Origin: Streptomyces sp. MMG1121
Lineage (GTDB): Bacteria > Actinomycetota > Actinomycetes > Streptomycetales > Streptomycetaceae
Assembly (NCBI RefSeq): GCF_001280015.1
Contig: NZ_LGDV01000141.1
Span: forward strand, 1-64,000
DNA: 64,000 nt
Direction of reading: 5' to 3'
Shown here: in pieces, positions 31,800 through 41,146 of the stretch
Position numbering within the stretch: the first letter of the stretch is position 1
How the letters are laid out: every line of letters starts with the position of its first letter
Made by a program: the position numbers and the translations under genes
Notes under the pieces: generated by a model
Database searches by the model: none
Told to the model about the DNA's origin: nothing
What the model saw: only the letters and a program-made list of their open reading frames with translations

Positions 31800-33607
31800 G
31801 CGGCACCCGTCCGGCACCGTCCGGTTCCTCCGCCGGAGGCATACGCGCCCGTATCCTCGCCCGCTCCGCCCGCACGCGCGAGACGCCGCCGGGGCCCGGC
31901 TACAAGTGGGTCGCCCTCTCCAACACCACCCTCGGCGTGCTGATCGCCACGATGGACGCCTCCATCGTGATCATCTCGCTGCCGGCGATCTTCCGCGGGA
32001 TCGGCCTCGACCCGCTCGCGGCCGGGAACATCGGCTACCTGCTGTGGATGATCCTGGGCTACCTGCTGGTCTCGGCCGTCCTGGTGGTCGTCCTCGGCCG
32101 GCTCGGCGACATGTTCGGCCGCGTCCGGATCTACAACCTGGGCTTCCTGGTCTTCGCGTGTGCCTCCGTCGCGCTGTCCCTGGACCCGTTCCGGGCCGGC
32201 GCCGGCGCCCTGTGGCTGATCCTGTGGCGCATCGTGCAGGCCTTCGGCGGGTCCATGCTGACCGCCAACTCGGCCGCCATCCTCACCGACGCCTTCCCGG
32301 CCCGCCAGCGCGGCATGGCCCTCGGCATCAACCAGATCACCGCCCTCGCCGGGCAGTTCCTCGGCCTGCTCGCCGGTGGTCTGCTGGCCGCCGTCGACTG
32401 GCGGGCGGTGTTCTGGGTGAGCGTCCCGGTCAGCATCACCGGCACCGTCTGGTCGTACCTGAGCCTGCGTGAGACCGCGGTCGGCGGACGCGGCCGGGTG
32501 GACTGGCTCGGCAACCTCACCTTCGCCTCCGGAGCCGGCATCCTGCTCGCCGGCATCACCTACGGCATCCAGCCCTACGGCGGCCACTCCACCGGCTGGA
32601 CCAACCCCTGGGTCCTCACCGGGCTCTTCGGCGGCCTCTTCCTGCTGCTGGTGTTCTGCGTCGTCGAGACCCGGGTCGCCGAGCCCATGTTCCGGCTGTC
32701 GCTGTTCAAGGTGCGGGCGTTCGCCGCGGGCAATCTCGCCGCCCTGCTGACCGCGATCGCCCGGGGCGGGCTGCAGTTCATGCTCATCATCTGGCTCCAG
32801 GGCATCTGGCTGCCGCTGCACGGCTACGACTTCGAGGACACCCCGCTGTGGGCCGGCATCTTCATGCTGCCGCTCACCCTCGGATTCCTGATCGCCGGCC
32901 CCCTCTCGGGCTATCTGTCCGACCGGTTCGGCGCCCGGCTCTTCTCCACCACCGGGCTGCTGGTCGTCGCCGCGTCCTTCTTCGGCCTGCTCGCCCTGCC
33001 GGTGGACTTCGACTACGGCGTCTTCGCGGCACTCCTGCTGCTCAACGGCCTGGGCCAGGGCATGTTCTCCGCGCCCAACACCTCCTCCATCATGGGCAGC
33101 GTGCCCGCCCGCTACCGGGGCGTGGCCTCCGGGATGCGCTCCACCTTCCAGAACTCCGGCACGGCCCTGTCCATCGGTGTCTTCTTCTCGCTGATGGTGT
33201 CCGGCCTGGCCGGCACCCTGCCGAAGACCCTCGCCCAGGGCCTCCAGGCACACGGCGTAGCCGCCGGCACCGCCCACCAGGTGGCCTCGCTGCCACCGGT
33301 CAGCACCCTGTTCGCCACGTTCCTCGGCAACAACCCCATCGGCCATCTGCTCGGCTCTGGCGGCACCCTGGACCAGGTGAGCGCGGCCCAGCGCGCCACG
33401 CTGACCGGCCACACCTTCTTCCCCGAACTGGTCTCCGGCCCCTTCCACCACGGCCTGACGATCGTCTTCAGCGTCGCCGCGGGCATGGCCCTGGTCTCCG
33501 CGCTCGCCTCCGCCCTGCGCGGCGGCCACGAGCGTGCCGCCGACGACACCCCGCGGGGCGGCCCGGACCAGGCACCGAAGGCCCGGCCGACCCGCACCTC
33601 GTCCTAG
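31796..33607 (+). CDS. DHA2-family MFS multidrug exporter
   Basis: 603 aa, 14 predicted TM helices. DHA2 signatures: LIATMDASIVIISLPAIFRG in TM1, GRLGDMFGRVRIYNLGF in loop 2-3, and GSMLTANSAAILTDAFP. A longer periplasmic segment (~residues 480-540) precedes the last helices. Exports a hydrophobic drug or metabolite by proton antiport; substrate unknown. GTG start inside the MarR stop. It converges with, and overlaps by 4 bp, the DedA gene. Confidence 0.9.
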   Translation: MSGTRPAPSGSSAGGIRARILARSARTRETPPGPGYKWVALSNTTLGVLIATMDASIVIISLPAIFRGIGLDPLAAGNIGYLLWMILGYLLVSAVLVVVLGRLGDMFGRVRIYNLGFLVFACASVALSLDPFRAGAGALWLILWRIVQAFGGSMLTANSAAILTDAFPARQRGMALGINQITALAGQFLGLLAGGLLAAVDWRAVFWVSVPVSITGTVWSYLSLRETAVGGRGRVDWLGNLTFASGAGILLAGITYGIQPYGGHSTGWTNPWVLTGLFGGLFLLLVFCVVETRVAEPMFRLSLFKVRAFAAGNLAALLTAIARGGLQFMLIIWLQGIWLPLHGYDFEDTPLWAGIFMLPLTLGFLIAGPLSGYLSDRFGARLFSTTGLLVVAASFFGLLALPVDFDYGVFAALLLLNGLGQGMFSAPNTSSIMGSVPARYRGVASGMRSTFQNSGTALSIGVFFSLMVSGLAGTLPKTLAQGLQAHGVAAGTAHQVASLPPVSTLFATFLGNNPIGHLLGSGGTLDQVSAAQRATLTGHTFFPELVSGPFHHGLTIVFSVAAGMALVSALASALRGGHERAADDTPRGGPDQAPKARPTRTSS

Positions 33608-34230
33608 CCCTGCTCGCGTCGCCGCCTTCGTACGACGTGGCGTACGACGAGGGCGGCGACGAGTGCGCCGGCGGTGATGAGGACGTAGAGCTGGTAGCGC
33701 GTGACCTCGTCGTAGACGGTGGTGATGTGGTCGCCCACCAGATAGGACAGGGTGGTCCACAGACCGACCCACAGGGCCGCGCCGAGCGCGTTGAACGCGA
33801 GGAAGCGGAGCCAGTGCATCCCCGTGGTGCCGGCGATGATGCCGTTGGCCTGGCGCAGACCCTCGATGAACCGGGCCACGGTGACGATCTTGCCGCCGTG
33901 CCGGCCGAAGAACTCCTCGGCGGCCGCGAACCGCTCCGGCGTCAGGAACACGTACCGCCCCCAGCGGTGCACGAAGGCCCGCCCGCCGACCCGGCCGATG
34001 AGATAGCCGATGTTGTCCCCCAGGACGGCCGCGGCGAACGCGATGGCGGCGACGGCGACGATGTTGAGCCGCCCCGCGCCCGCGTACACCCCAGCGGCGA
34101 GCAGGATCGTCTCGCCGGGCGCGGGCACCCCGAAGTCCTCCACGAGGACCACGGCCCCCACGGCCCAGTAGCCGTAGTGAGCGAGCAGCGGCGCCAGATG
34201 GGCCAGCGGACCCGGCAGCGGAGGGGCCAT
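33604..34230 (-). CDS. DedA-family membrane protein
   Basis: 208 aa. DedA/VTT-domain features: VLVEDFGVPAPGETILLAAG, GDNIGYLIGRVGGRAFVHRW, FIEGLRQANGIIAGTTGMHW. DedA proteins are linked to undecaprenyl-phosphate/lipid recycling and proton-motive-force-dependent resistance. ATG 34230 follows GTGGGGGC; an upstream start at 34257 is in frame but less likely. Confidence 0.88.
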   Translation of the reverse strand: MAPPLPGPLAHLAPLLAHYGYWAVGAVVLVEDFGVPAPGETILLAAGVYAGAGRLNIVAVAAIAFAAAVLGDNIGYLIGRVGGRAFVHRWGRYVFLTPERFAAAEEFFGRHGGKIVTVARFIEGLRQANGIIAGTTGMHWLRFLAFNALGAALWVGLWTTLSYLVGDHITTVYDEVTRYQLYVLITAGALVAALVVRHVVRRRRREQG

Positions 34231-34280
34231 GCCCCCACGGTACGGCGCCGGGGTCAAGGGCCCGGCACGGGGCCGCGCGG

Positions 34281-35534
34281 CTACGGCCGGCCGACCGTGT
34301 CCTGGTCCCGCACCACGTCGCCCGCCTCGTCGTCCGACAGGATGTCGCCCGTGGCCCGCGGTGCCGTGCGTCCGGACCGCAGGCCGGTCAGGCGCCGGGC
34401 GAGCGGCTCGGTGTAACGGGCGGTCAGCGGGCCCACGACGACGAGGATCAGTACGTAGGCCGTAGCCAGCGGCCCGAGGTCGGAGTCCATCCCAGAGGTG
34501 ACCGCGAGTCCGGCGATGACGATGGAGAACTCGCCGCGGGCGACCAGGGTGCCGCCCGCCCGCCAGCGGCCCTTGGCCGAGACGCCCGCGCGCCGGGCCG
34601 CCCAGTATCCCGTCGCGATCTTGGTCAGGGCGGTCACGACGGCCAGCGCGAGCGCGGGCAGCAGGACCGGCGGGATGCTCGCCGGGTCGGTGTGCAGCCC
34701 GAAGAAGACGAAGAACACCGCCGCGAACAGGTCCCGCAGCGGCGCCAGCAGGTTGTGGGCACCCTCGGCGACCTCGCCGGACAGGGCGATGCCGACGAGG
34801 AACGCGCCGACGGCCGCGGAGACCTGGAGCTGTTGCGCGAGCCCGGCGACCAGCAGTGTCAGGCCGAGCACGACCAGCAGCAGCTTCTCCGGGTCGTCGT
34901 TGGAGACGAAGCGGGAGATGTGCCGGCCGTAGCGCACCGCCAGCAGCAGGACCAGGCCCGCCACCCCGAGCGCGATGGCCAGGGTGAGGCTGCCGGCGGC
35001 GAGGCCGGTGCCGGCCAGCAGGGCCGTGACGACCGGCAGGTAGACCGCCATGGACAGGTCCTCCAGCACCAGGATGCTGAGGATCACCGGTGTCTCCCGG
35101 TTGCCGATCCGGCCCAGGTCGCCGAGGACCTTGGCGATGACGCCGGAGGAGGAGATCCAGGTGATGCCGGCCAGGACGACGGCGGCGATCGGGCCCCAGC
35201 CCAGCAGCAGGGCCATCGCGGCGCCGGGCAGGGCGTTGAGGGTCATGTCGACGAGGCCGGCCGGGTACTGGGTCTTGAGGTTGGAGACCAGATCGCTGGC
35301 CGTGTACTCCAGGCCCAGCATGAGCAGCAGCAGGATGACGCCGATCTCGGCGCCGATCGCCACGAACTCCTCGCTCGCGCCGAGGGGGAGCAGCCCGCCC
35401 TCGCCGAAGGCCAGCCCGGCCAGCAGATACAGCGGGATCGGCGAGAACCGCAGGCGCGCGGCGAGCCGGCCCAGCAGGCCGAGGCCGAGGATGATGGCGC
35501 CGAACTCGATCAGGAAGACCGCGGAGGAGTGCAC
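34281..35534 (-). CDS. CPA2-type cation (K+)/proton antiporter, membrane subunit
   Basis: 417 aa, 12-13 TM helices. KefB/KhtU-like features: LEFTASDL-like GLEYTASDLVSNLK, SSSGVIAKVLGDLG, ISILVLEDLSMAVYLP and FFVFFGLHTDPASIP. No C-terminal RCK domain, because this is supplied by the separate upstream gene. GTG 35534 lies 5 bp after the stop of the regulatory subunit. Probably exports K+ under alkaline or osmotic stress. Confidence 0.9.
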   Translation of the reverse strand: MHSSAVFLIEFGAIILGLGLLGRLAARLRFSPIPLYLLAGLAFGEGGLLPLGASEEFVAIGAEIGVILLLLMLGLEYTASDLVSNLKTQYPAGLVDMTLNALPGAAMALLLGWGPIAAVVLAGITWISSSGVIAKVLGDLGRIGNRETPVILSILVLEDLSMAVYLPVVTALLAGTGLAAGSLTLAIALGVAGLVLLLAVRYGRHISRFVSNDDPEKLLLVVLGLTLLVAGLAQQLQVSAAVGAFLVGIALSGEVAEGAHNLLAPLRDLFAAVFFVFFGLHTDPASIPPVLLPALALAVVTALTKIATGYWAARRAGVSAKGRWRAGGTLVARGEFSIVIAGLAVTSGMDSDLGPLATAYVLILVVVGPLTARYTEPLARRLTGLRSGRTAPRATGDILSDDEAGDVVRDQDTVGRP

Positions 35535-35538
35535 GCGC

Positions 35539-36024
35539 TCACTCCCGGCCGAGTATCGCGGCGGCCGCGTCGGCGCCCTCACGGGTGCCGATCACGATCA
35601 ACGTGTCCCCGCCGGCGAGCCGGAAGTCGGGGCCGGGGGAGGGGATCGCGTCGGCGCGGCGCAGTACGGCCACGATCGACACGCCGGTCTCGGTGCGCAT
35701 CCGGGTGTCGCCGAGCAGCCGTCCGTTCCAGTACGAGGCCGAGGACAGCGCGATCCGCTCGGCCACCAGACCGAGTTCCGTCGTGGACAGCAGGTTCGGG
35801 CTGTGGTGGGTCGGCTGCAGTGTGTCGGCCAGCGCCTGCGCCTCCGGGCCGGTGAGCCGGACCGACAGCGCGCAGGCGTCGGGATCGTCACCCCGGTAGG
35901 TGCTCAGCGTTCTCGACCCGTCCCGGTGGGCCACCACCGACAGTCCGCGCTGCTCGCGGGTCATCAGGTCGTACCGGACGCCGATGCCCGGCAACGGCGT
36001 GCTCCGCGTGCGTGCGGCGCCCAT
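35539..36024 (-). CDS. TrkA-C (RCK-C) regulatory subunit of K+/H+ antiporter, KhtT-like
   Basis: 161 aa. An N-terminal domain (TPLPGIGVRYDLMTREQRGL) and a C-terminal RCK_C domain (MRTETGVSIVAVLR, PGPDFRLAGGDTLIVIGTRE) that in KhtT binds nucleotides such as c-di-AMP or ATP and gates the antiporter. ATG 36024 is preceded by CAGGGGG; the longer frame (from 36066) adds an unconserved leader. It forms a two-gene operon with the antiporter. Confidence 0.88.
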   Translation of the reverse strand: MGAARTRSTPLPGIGVRYDLMTREQRGLSVVAHRDGSRTLSTYRGDDPDACALSVRLTGPEAQALADTLQPTHHSPNLLSTTELGLVAERIALSSASYWNGRLLGDTRMRTETGVSIVAVLRRADAIPSPGPDFRLAGGDTLIVIGTREGADAAAAILGRE

Positions 36025-36132
36025 GGCTGCCCCCTGCCCGATTTGAAGGTTTCTTGGTGAAACCATTACCCGAAGCGTATCTCGGCGGCGGGAGGCCGCC
36101 GGGAGGGCTCCGGTCGGGCGAGGGGGGAGGGG

Positions 36133-36315
36133 TTATGTGCCGGGGCGCGCGGCGCTTTCGTCGTCGACGGGGTCGGGCTGGCACGCGCGGCACAGCTCGT
36201 GGTCACCCTCGCGCGTGACGACCGTTCCCCAGCCCAGGCACACCTCGCAGTCGTGCGCGAGGCCCAGATCGGGACGAGGGGGCAGGAGGGGGCTGCGGTG
36301 GGCTCCGTGTGCCAT
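36133..36315 (-). CDS. Small double-CxxC protein, zinc-ribbon-like
   Basis: 60 aa. CEVCLGWGTVV and LCRACQPDP give two CxxC knuckles ~18 residues apart, typical of a small zinc-binding protein. GAGGAG lies ~10 bp upstream of the ATG. Short proteins of this type are conserved in streptomycetes; function unknown. A 13-bp palindrome upstream (36399-36411) may control it. Confidence 0.7.
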   Translation of the reverse strand: MAHGAHRSPLLPPRPDLGLAHDCEVCLGWGTVVTREGDHELCRACQPDPVDDESAARPGT

Positions 36316-36398
36316 GCGGGGTGCGGCTCCTCGGAAGTCACGGGGCGGATGTGGCGGCGTTGTCGTGAGCGCTGACAACGCTGTCAGGTGACTTCCAT

Positions 36399-36411
36399 TA
36401 TGTCTGACATA
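36399..36411. promoter_or_regulatory. Palindrome TATGTC-T-GACATA
   Basis: Perfect 6+1+6 inverted repeat, with a second TATGTCTG copy at 36417, about 85 bp upstream of the small CxxC gene. Candidate operator; regulator unknown. Confidence 0.5.
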
Positions 36412-36473
36412 CCTCATATGTCTGTGACGGATATCACTCAGCCCCGTCCGCCGCCCCTGGCCGTGCGCCCCGG

Positions 36474-37517
36474 TCACCCGAGATTGCCCAGCCGGGCCTC
36501 CCGCCACAGGTCCACGCCGCCGTCGGTCGCGTACTTGTCGATCTCGGCCAGTTCCTCCGCGCTGAAGTCGAGGTTCTCCAGCGCCGCGACGTTCTGCTCC
36601 AGCTGCTCGGTGCGCGAGGCGCCGATGACGAGCGACGTCACCCGCTCGTCGCGCAGCGCCCAGGCCAGCGCCAGCTGCGCCAGGGTCTGCCCGCGCCGGG
36701 CCGCGATGTCGTTCAGGGAGCGCAGCCGGTGCAGCATGTCGTCCGTCAGCCAGGAGGCGTCGAGCGACGTGCCCTGCGCGGCCCGCGAGTCCCGCGGCAC
36801 GCCGTCGAGGTAACGGCCGGTGAGCATGCCCTGGGCGAGCGCCGTGAAGCCGATGACCCCGAAGCCCTCCTCCTCGGCCGCGTCCAGCAGTCCGTCGCTC
36901 TCGATCCAGCGGTTGAGCATGCTGTACGACGGCTGGTGGATCAGCAGCGGGGTGCCCAGCTCGCGCAGGATCGCGGCCGCCTGCCGGGTGCGCTCGGCGT
37001 CGTAGGAGGAGATGCCGACGTAGAGGGCCTTGCCCTGGCGGACGGCGGTGTCGAGCGCCCCCATCGTCTCCTCCAGCGGCGTGCTCGCGTCGAGCCGGTG
37101 GGAGTAGAAGATGTCCACGTAGTCCACGCCCATGCGGCGCAGCGACTGGTCCAGCGAGGCCAGCACGTACTTGCGCGAGCCGCCGCCCTGTCCGTAGGGG
37201 CCGGGCCACATGTCCCAGCCCGCCTTGGTGGAGATCACCAGCTCGTCCCGGTACGGCGCGAGGTCCCGCTTCAGCAGCCGGCCGAAGTTCAGCTCGGCCG
37301 CGCCGTAGGGCGGGCCGTAGTTGTTGGCCAGGTCGTGGTGGGTGATCCCGAGGTCGAAGGCGCGCAGCGCGATCTCGCGCTGGGTCTCGAAGGGGCGGTC
37401 GTCGCCGAAGTTGTGCCAGTAGCCGAGCGACAGGACCGGCAGGTCCAGTCCCGAGCGGCCGGTGCGCCGGTAGCGCATGGTGCCGTCGTAGCGAGCGGGG
37501 TCCGCGACGTGGGTCAT
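36474..37517 (-). CDS. Aldo/keto reductase, YghZ/glyceraldehyde-3-phosphate reductase-like
   Basis: 347 aa. (beta/alpha)8 AKR with catalytic residues in LGITHHDLANNYGPPYG (Asp/Tyr), the Lys in LVISTKAGW and the His in YVDIFYSHRLD; NADPH-site SLVIGASRTEQLEQN. AKR14/YghZ-like enzymes reduce glyceraldehyde 3-phosphate or methylglyoxal. The ATG has GGAGAAG upstream. It is divergent from the chitosanase gene across a 284-bp region. Confidence 0.88.
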   Translation of the reverse strand: MTHVADPARYDGTMRYRRTGRSGLDLPVLSLGYWHNFGDDRPFETQREIALRAFDLGITHHDLANNYGPPYGAAELNFGRLLKRDLAPYRDELVISTKAGWDMWPGPYGQGGGSRKYVLASLDQSLRRMGVDYVDIFYSHRLDASTPLEETMGALDTAVRQGKALYVGISSYDAERTRQAAAILRELGTPLLIHQPSYSMLNRWIESDGLLDAAEEEGFGVIGFTALAQGMLTGRYLDGVPRDSRAAQGTSLDASWLTDDMLHRLRSLNDIAARRGQTLAQLALAWALRDERVTSLVIGASRTEQLEQNVAALENLDFSAEELAEIDKYATDGGVDLWREARLGNLG

Positions 37518-37703
37518 CGGGTCTTCTCCGGGTGGTGCCGTAGGGGTCGCCCCTCCGTGTGCGGACGGGCCCGTCCACCCTGCGCCCGCGCGCCGCGCAA
37601 GTCCAACCGCCGTACCGGATGGGATTGAGCGCTTCCGTTTCTGAATCGGGTGCGGCCGACCCGCCCCACCGGATGCGGTTGTTCGATCCTACGAACTTCA
37701 CGC

Positions 37704-37726
37704 AGGACGGGTTACCGGCCCGTCCT
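37704..37726. promoter_or_regulatory. Hairpin AGGACGGG-N7-CCCGTCCT upstream of chitosanase
   Basis: Perfect 8-bp stem directly before the CsnR-type palindrome, followed by AGTTTTG. It may insulate the chitosanase promoter from upstream transcription or be a second regulatory site. Confidence 0.45.
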
Positions 37727-37734
37727 AGTTTTGA

Positions 37735-37749
37735 TAGGAAACTTTCCTA
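37735..37749. promoter_or_regulatory. CsnR-type operator TAGGAAA-C-TTTCCTA
   Basis: Perfect 7+1+7 palindrome 53 bp upstream of the chitosanase start. It matches the AGGAAA-N-TTTCCT sites that, from the literature on Streptomyces chitosanases, bind the ROK-family repressor CsnR and respond to chitosan oligosaccharides. No csnR gene is in the window. Confidence 0.8.
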
Positions 37750-37801
37750 CCAGTGTCGGTACGGACCAACTCCCCACCCCCCGCCTTGACTTGGAGTCCC
37801 T

Positions 37802-38638
37802 GTGGTGCACGCAGACCGCGACACATCCCCCGCCACCGTCTCCCGCCGCACCGTCGTCGCCGTGCTCGGCGCCGTCGCCGCCGGCGCCCTCGTCGGAACC
37901 CAGCGCGCCGTCGCCGCACCGGCGGCCGCGACGGGTCTCGACGACCCGGCGAAGAAGGAGATCGCCATGGAACTCGTGTCTAGCGCGGAGAACTCCTCGC
38001 TCGACTGGAAGGCCCAGTACAAGTACATCGAGGACATCGGCGACGGCCGGGGCTACACCGCCGGCATCATCGGCTTCTGCTCCGGCACCGGCGACATGCT
38101 CGACGTCGTCCAGCTCTACGCCGACCGCAAGCCCGGCAACGTCCTCGCCAAGTACCTGCCCGCCCTGCGCAAGGTCAACGGCAGCGACTCGCACGCCGGC
38201 CTCGACCCGAACTACCCCAAGGACTGGCGCACGGCGGCCAAGGACACCGCCTTCCAGCAGTGCCAGAACGACGAACGCGACCGCGTCTACTTCAACCCCG
38301 CGGTCGCCCAGGGCAAGACGGACGGCCTGCGCACCCTCGGCCAGTTCTGCTACTACGACGCCATCGTCATGCACGGCGACGGCGACGACCCCACCAGTTT
38401 CAGCAACATCCGCAAGCGCGCCCTGCGCAGCGCCAAGCCGCCGGCGCAGGGCGGCAACGAGACGACGTACCTCAACGCCTTCCTCGACGCCCGGGTGTGG
38501 GCCATGAAGCAGGAGGAGGCCCACAGCGACACCACCCGCGTCGACACCGAACAGCGGGTGTTCCTGCGCAAGGGCAACCTGGACCTGAACACACCGCTCG
38601 ACTGGAAGGTGTACGGGGACAGCTACCACATCGGCTGA
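37802..38638 (+). CDS. csnA: Secreted GH46 chitosanase
   Basis: 278 aa. A twin-arginine signal (SRRTVVAVLGAVAAGALVG, RR at 15-16) ends near AVAAPAA. The mature enzyme has the GH46 catalytic pair E63 (VSSAENSSLDW) and D81 (IEDIGDGRGYTAG), 18 residues apart as in the N174 chitosanase (E22/D40), plus GIIGFCSGTGDML. It hydrolyses chitosan endo-fashion. GTG start with GGAG upstream; a CsnR-type operator controls the promoter. Length and motifs show no defect. Confidence 0.94.
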   Translation: MVHADRDTSPATVSRRTVVAVLGAVAAGALVGTQRAVAAPAAATGLDDPAKKEIAMELVSSAENSSLDWKAQYKYIEDIGDGRGYTAGIIGFCSGTGDMLDVVQLYADRKPGNVLAKYLPALRKVNGSDSHAGLDPNYPKDWRTAAKDTAFQQCQNDERDRVYFNPAVAQGKTDGLRTLGQFCYYDAIVMHGDGDDPTSFSNIRKRALRSAKPPAQGGNETTYLNAFLDARVWAMKQEEAHSDTTRVDTEQRVFLRKGNLDLNTPLDWKVYGDSYHIG

Positions 38639-39268
38639 TCAGCGCGGCTGCGGAGCGTGCGGCAGGCCGTCGGGTGCGGGCACCGGGACACCGGTGCGCG
38701 GCGCGGCGGCCTGCCGTGCCGTGATGCGCTGGACCAGGACGACCGCCAGGGCGGCGGCCACGAGGTCGAGGGCCTACGCCGCCACGAGCGGCGGCAACGA
38801 GGTCCCGTCGCCCGGATGCGGGCCCGTCGGGTTCAGCCCCGTGTGGGCGGCCCAGGCCGCCCACCACACCTTCACCAGCAGGTCGGCGCGGCCCTGGTCC
38901 GCGCCGACGGGGCCGCTCGCCCACTGCACGTCCAGCAGAAGCCCGCGCGGAGCCCGGAAGCTGACCCCCGGGATCAGCCGGGCGAGCACGGCCCGCGCGG
39001 CCGAGCCGCGCACCGCACCGGGGGAGAGGAGTTCGGCGGTGCGCCGGCTGCGGGCGAACCACAGGAGGAACAGAGCGACCGTCACTGTTCTCGTGTACAC
39101 GAATACCGTCGGCATCCGGGCGGAGTCGGCGGCCGGTGTGGCCGTCGGATCCAGCCGATGGGCGCGGACCTTGAGCGCCCAGGCCACCTCGGTACCGGCC
39201 GCCGCGACCACGGCGAGCCGCGCGCAACGTGCGAGGAACCAAACGGGACTTGGCGGGTGGCCGGGCAC
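38639..39268 (-). pseudogene. DUF4328 membrane protein gene interrupted by an in-frame TAG
   Basis: One frame encodes several TM segments typical of DUF4328 proteins ([55 protein letters not shown]). It reads SLPPLVAA, hits TAG at 38774-38776, and continues perfectly in frame with the final helix ALDLVAAALAVVLVQRITAR and a natural TGA at 38639. A single base change (e.g. TAC/TAT Tyr to TAG) explains it. Either a real nonsense mutation or a sequencing error; the last TM helix would be lost. Confidence 0.75.
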
Positions 39269-39444
39269 GGTGGAGACCTGTCCGTGGGCGGACTGCCGCG
39301 CGGGCGGCAGTGCGGCGGGACGATCGGAGCACCGGATCACAAGGCGGGGGCGCACTCGCGTGTCAGGGCCCTGACGAGGAAAGATGTGCGGTGAGCGATC
39401 GATCACCCCCGATATCGATCACACCGACGCGGAGGAACGGACTC

Positions 39445-41085
39445 ATGCCGCACGAGCGAGCGGGCCGCCCGGCCGGTCCCGAGGACCTTGTCGACGTGGC
39501 CCGGCTGGTCACGGCGTACTACGCGCTGCACCCGGATCCGGCCGACCCGGAACAGCGGGTCGCGTTCGGCACGTCCGGGCACCGGGGTTCCTCCCTGGCG
39601 CGCGCCTTCAACGAGGACCACATCGCGGCCACGAGCCAGGCCATCTGCGAGTACCGCGCGGCCCAGGGCACCGACGGCCCCCTCTTCCTGGGCGCCGACA
39701 CCCACGCCCTGTCGGAGCCCGCGAAGGTCACCGCGCTGGAGGTGTTCGCCGCCAACGGCGTCACCGTGCTCATCGACGGCGCCGACGGCTACACGCCCAC
39801 CCCCGCCGTCTCGCACGCGATCCTCACCCACAACCGCGGCCGCGCCGCCGGACTCGCCGACGGAGTGGTCGTCACCCCGTCGCACAACCCGCCCGCCGAC
39901 GGAGGCTTCAAGTACAACCCGCCGAGCGGCGGCCCGGCCGCCTCCGACGCCACCTCCTGGATCCAGGACCGGGCCAACCTGATCATCTCCGGCGGTCTGA
40001 AGGACGTACGCCGGGTGTCGTACGCCCGGGCACTCGCCGCCGACACGACCGGGCGGTACGACTTCCTCGGCGCCTACGTCGGCGATCTGCCGAGCGTGCT
40101 GGACCTGGACGCCGTCCGCGCGGCCGGCGTGCGGATCGGGGCCGACCCGCTCGGCGGCGCCTCCGTCGCCTACTGGGGCCGCATCGCCGAACAGCACCGC
40201 ATCGACCTCACCGTGGTCAACCCGCACACCGACCCCACCTGGCGGTTCATGACGCTGGACTGGGACGGCCAGATCCGTATGGACTGCTCCTCGCCGTATG
40301 CGATGGCCTCCCTGATCGAGCAGCGCGACCGCTTCCGGATCGCCACCGGCAACGACGCCGACGCCGACCGGCACGGCATCGTCACCCCGGACGCGGGCCT
40401 CATGAACCCCAACCACTACCTCGCGGTCGCCATCTCCTACCTCTACCGGCATCGCGAGCAGTGGCCCGCCGGCGTGGGCATCGGCAAGACGCTGGTCTCC
40501 TCCACGATGATCGACCGTGTCGCCGCCGACCTCGGCCGCCGGCTGGTCGAGGTCCCGGTCGGGTTCAAGTGGTTCGTGGACGGACTGGCCGACGGGACCC
40601 TCGGGTTCGGCGGCGAGGAGTCGGCCGGCGCTTCCTTCCTGCGCCGGGACGGCTCGGCGTGGACCACCGACAAGGACGGCATCCTCCTTGCCCTGCTCGC
40701 CTCCGAGATCACGGCCGTCACGGACAAGACCCCCTCGGAGCACTACGCCGACCTGACCGCCCGCTTCGGCGAACCCGCCTACGCGCGCGTCGACGCCCCC
40801 GCGACCCGTGAGCAGAAGGCCCTGCTCGGCACGTTGTCACCGGCCCAGGTCGGCGCCGACACGCTCGCCGGAGAGCCCGTCACGGCCGTCCTCACCGCGG
40901 CGCCCGGCAACGGCGCCGCGATCGGCGGGATCAAGGTCACCACGGACAACGCCTGGTTCGCGGCCCGCCCTTCGGGTACCGAGGACGTCTACAAGGTCTA
41001 CGCCGAGTCCTTCCTCGGCCCCGGCCATCTCGCCCGGGTGCAGGAGGAGGCCAAGGCCGTGGTGCTGGGCGCGCTCGGCGGCTGA
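39445..41085 (+). CDS. pgm: Phosphoglucomutase (alpha-D-glucose-phosphate specific)
   Basis: 546 aa. Active-site phosphoserine S146 in [19 protein letters not shown], metal-binding loop [14 protein letters not shown], sugar-binding [13 protein letters not shown], and phosphate-binding [14 protein letters not shown] are intact. Interconverts glucose 1- and 6-phosphate, linking glycogen/trehalose, cell wall and NDP-sugar synthesis. It may feed the exopolysaccharide cluster ~2 kb downstream, though it is not in the same operon. GGAGGA gives a clear start. Confidence 0.95.
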   Translation: MPHERAGRPAGPEDLVDVARLVTAYYALHPDPADPEQRVAFGTSGHRGSSLARAFNEDHIAATSQAICEYRAAQGTDGPLFLGADTHALSEPAKVTALEVFAANGVTVLIDGADGYTPTPAVSHAILTHNRGRAAGLADGVVVTPSHNPPADGGFKYNPPSGGPAASDATSWIQDRANLIISGGLKDVRRVSYARALAADTTGRYDFLGAYVGDLPSVLDLDAVRAAGVRIGADPLGGASVAYWGRIAEQHRIDLTVVNPHTDPTWRFMTLDWDGQIRMDCSSPYAMASLIEQRDRFRIATGNDADADRHGIVTPDAGLMNPNHYLAVAISYLYRHREQWPAGVGIGKTLVSSTMIDRVAADLGRRLVEVPVGFKWFVDGLADGTLGFGGEESAGASFLRRDGSAWTTDKDGILLALLASEITAVTDKTPSEHYADLTARFGEPAYARVDAPATREQKALLGTLSPAQVGADTLAGEPVTAVLTAAPGNGAAIGGIKVTTDNAWFAARPSGTEDVYKVYAESFLGPGHLARVQEEAKAVVLGALGG

Positions 41086-41094
41086 GCGTCCCGA

Positions 41095-41132
41095 CGGCGG
41101 CCCGCCGCGGCTTCGGTCGCGGCCGGCCGCCG
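41095..41132. terminator. Bidirectional terminator between pgm and SGNH lipase
   Basis: Nested stems CGGCGGC / GCCGCCG and CCGCG / CGCGG with a short loop, in the 61-bp gap between convergent genes. Confidence 0.5.
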
Positions 41133-41146
41133 CCGACAGGAAGGCC

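Noticed and set aside
31754..33772. A 672-codon minus-strand frame opposite the DHA2 exporter
   Set aside because: Antisense shadow; Gln/Gly/Glu-rich translation without domains, and the plus-strand exporter is unambiguous.
37680..37696. LexA (SOS) box upstream of the aldo/keto reductase
   Set aside because: GTTCG-ATCCTA-CGAAC is an inverted repeat but has the wrong half-site orientation and spacing for the GAAC-N4-GTTC box.
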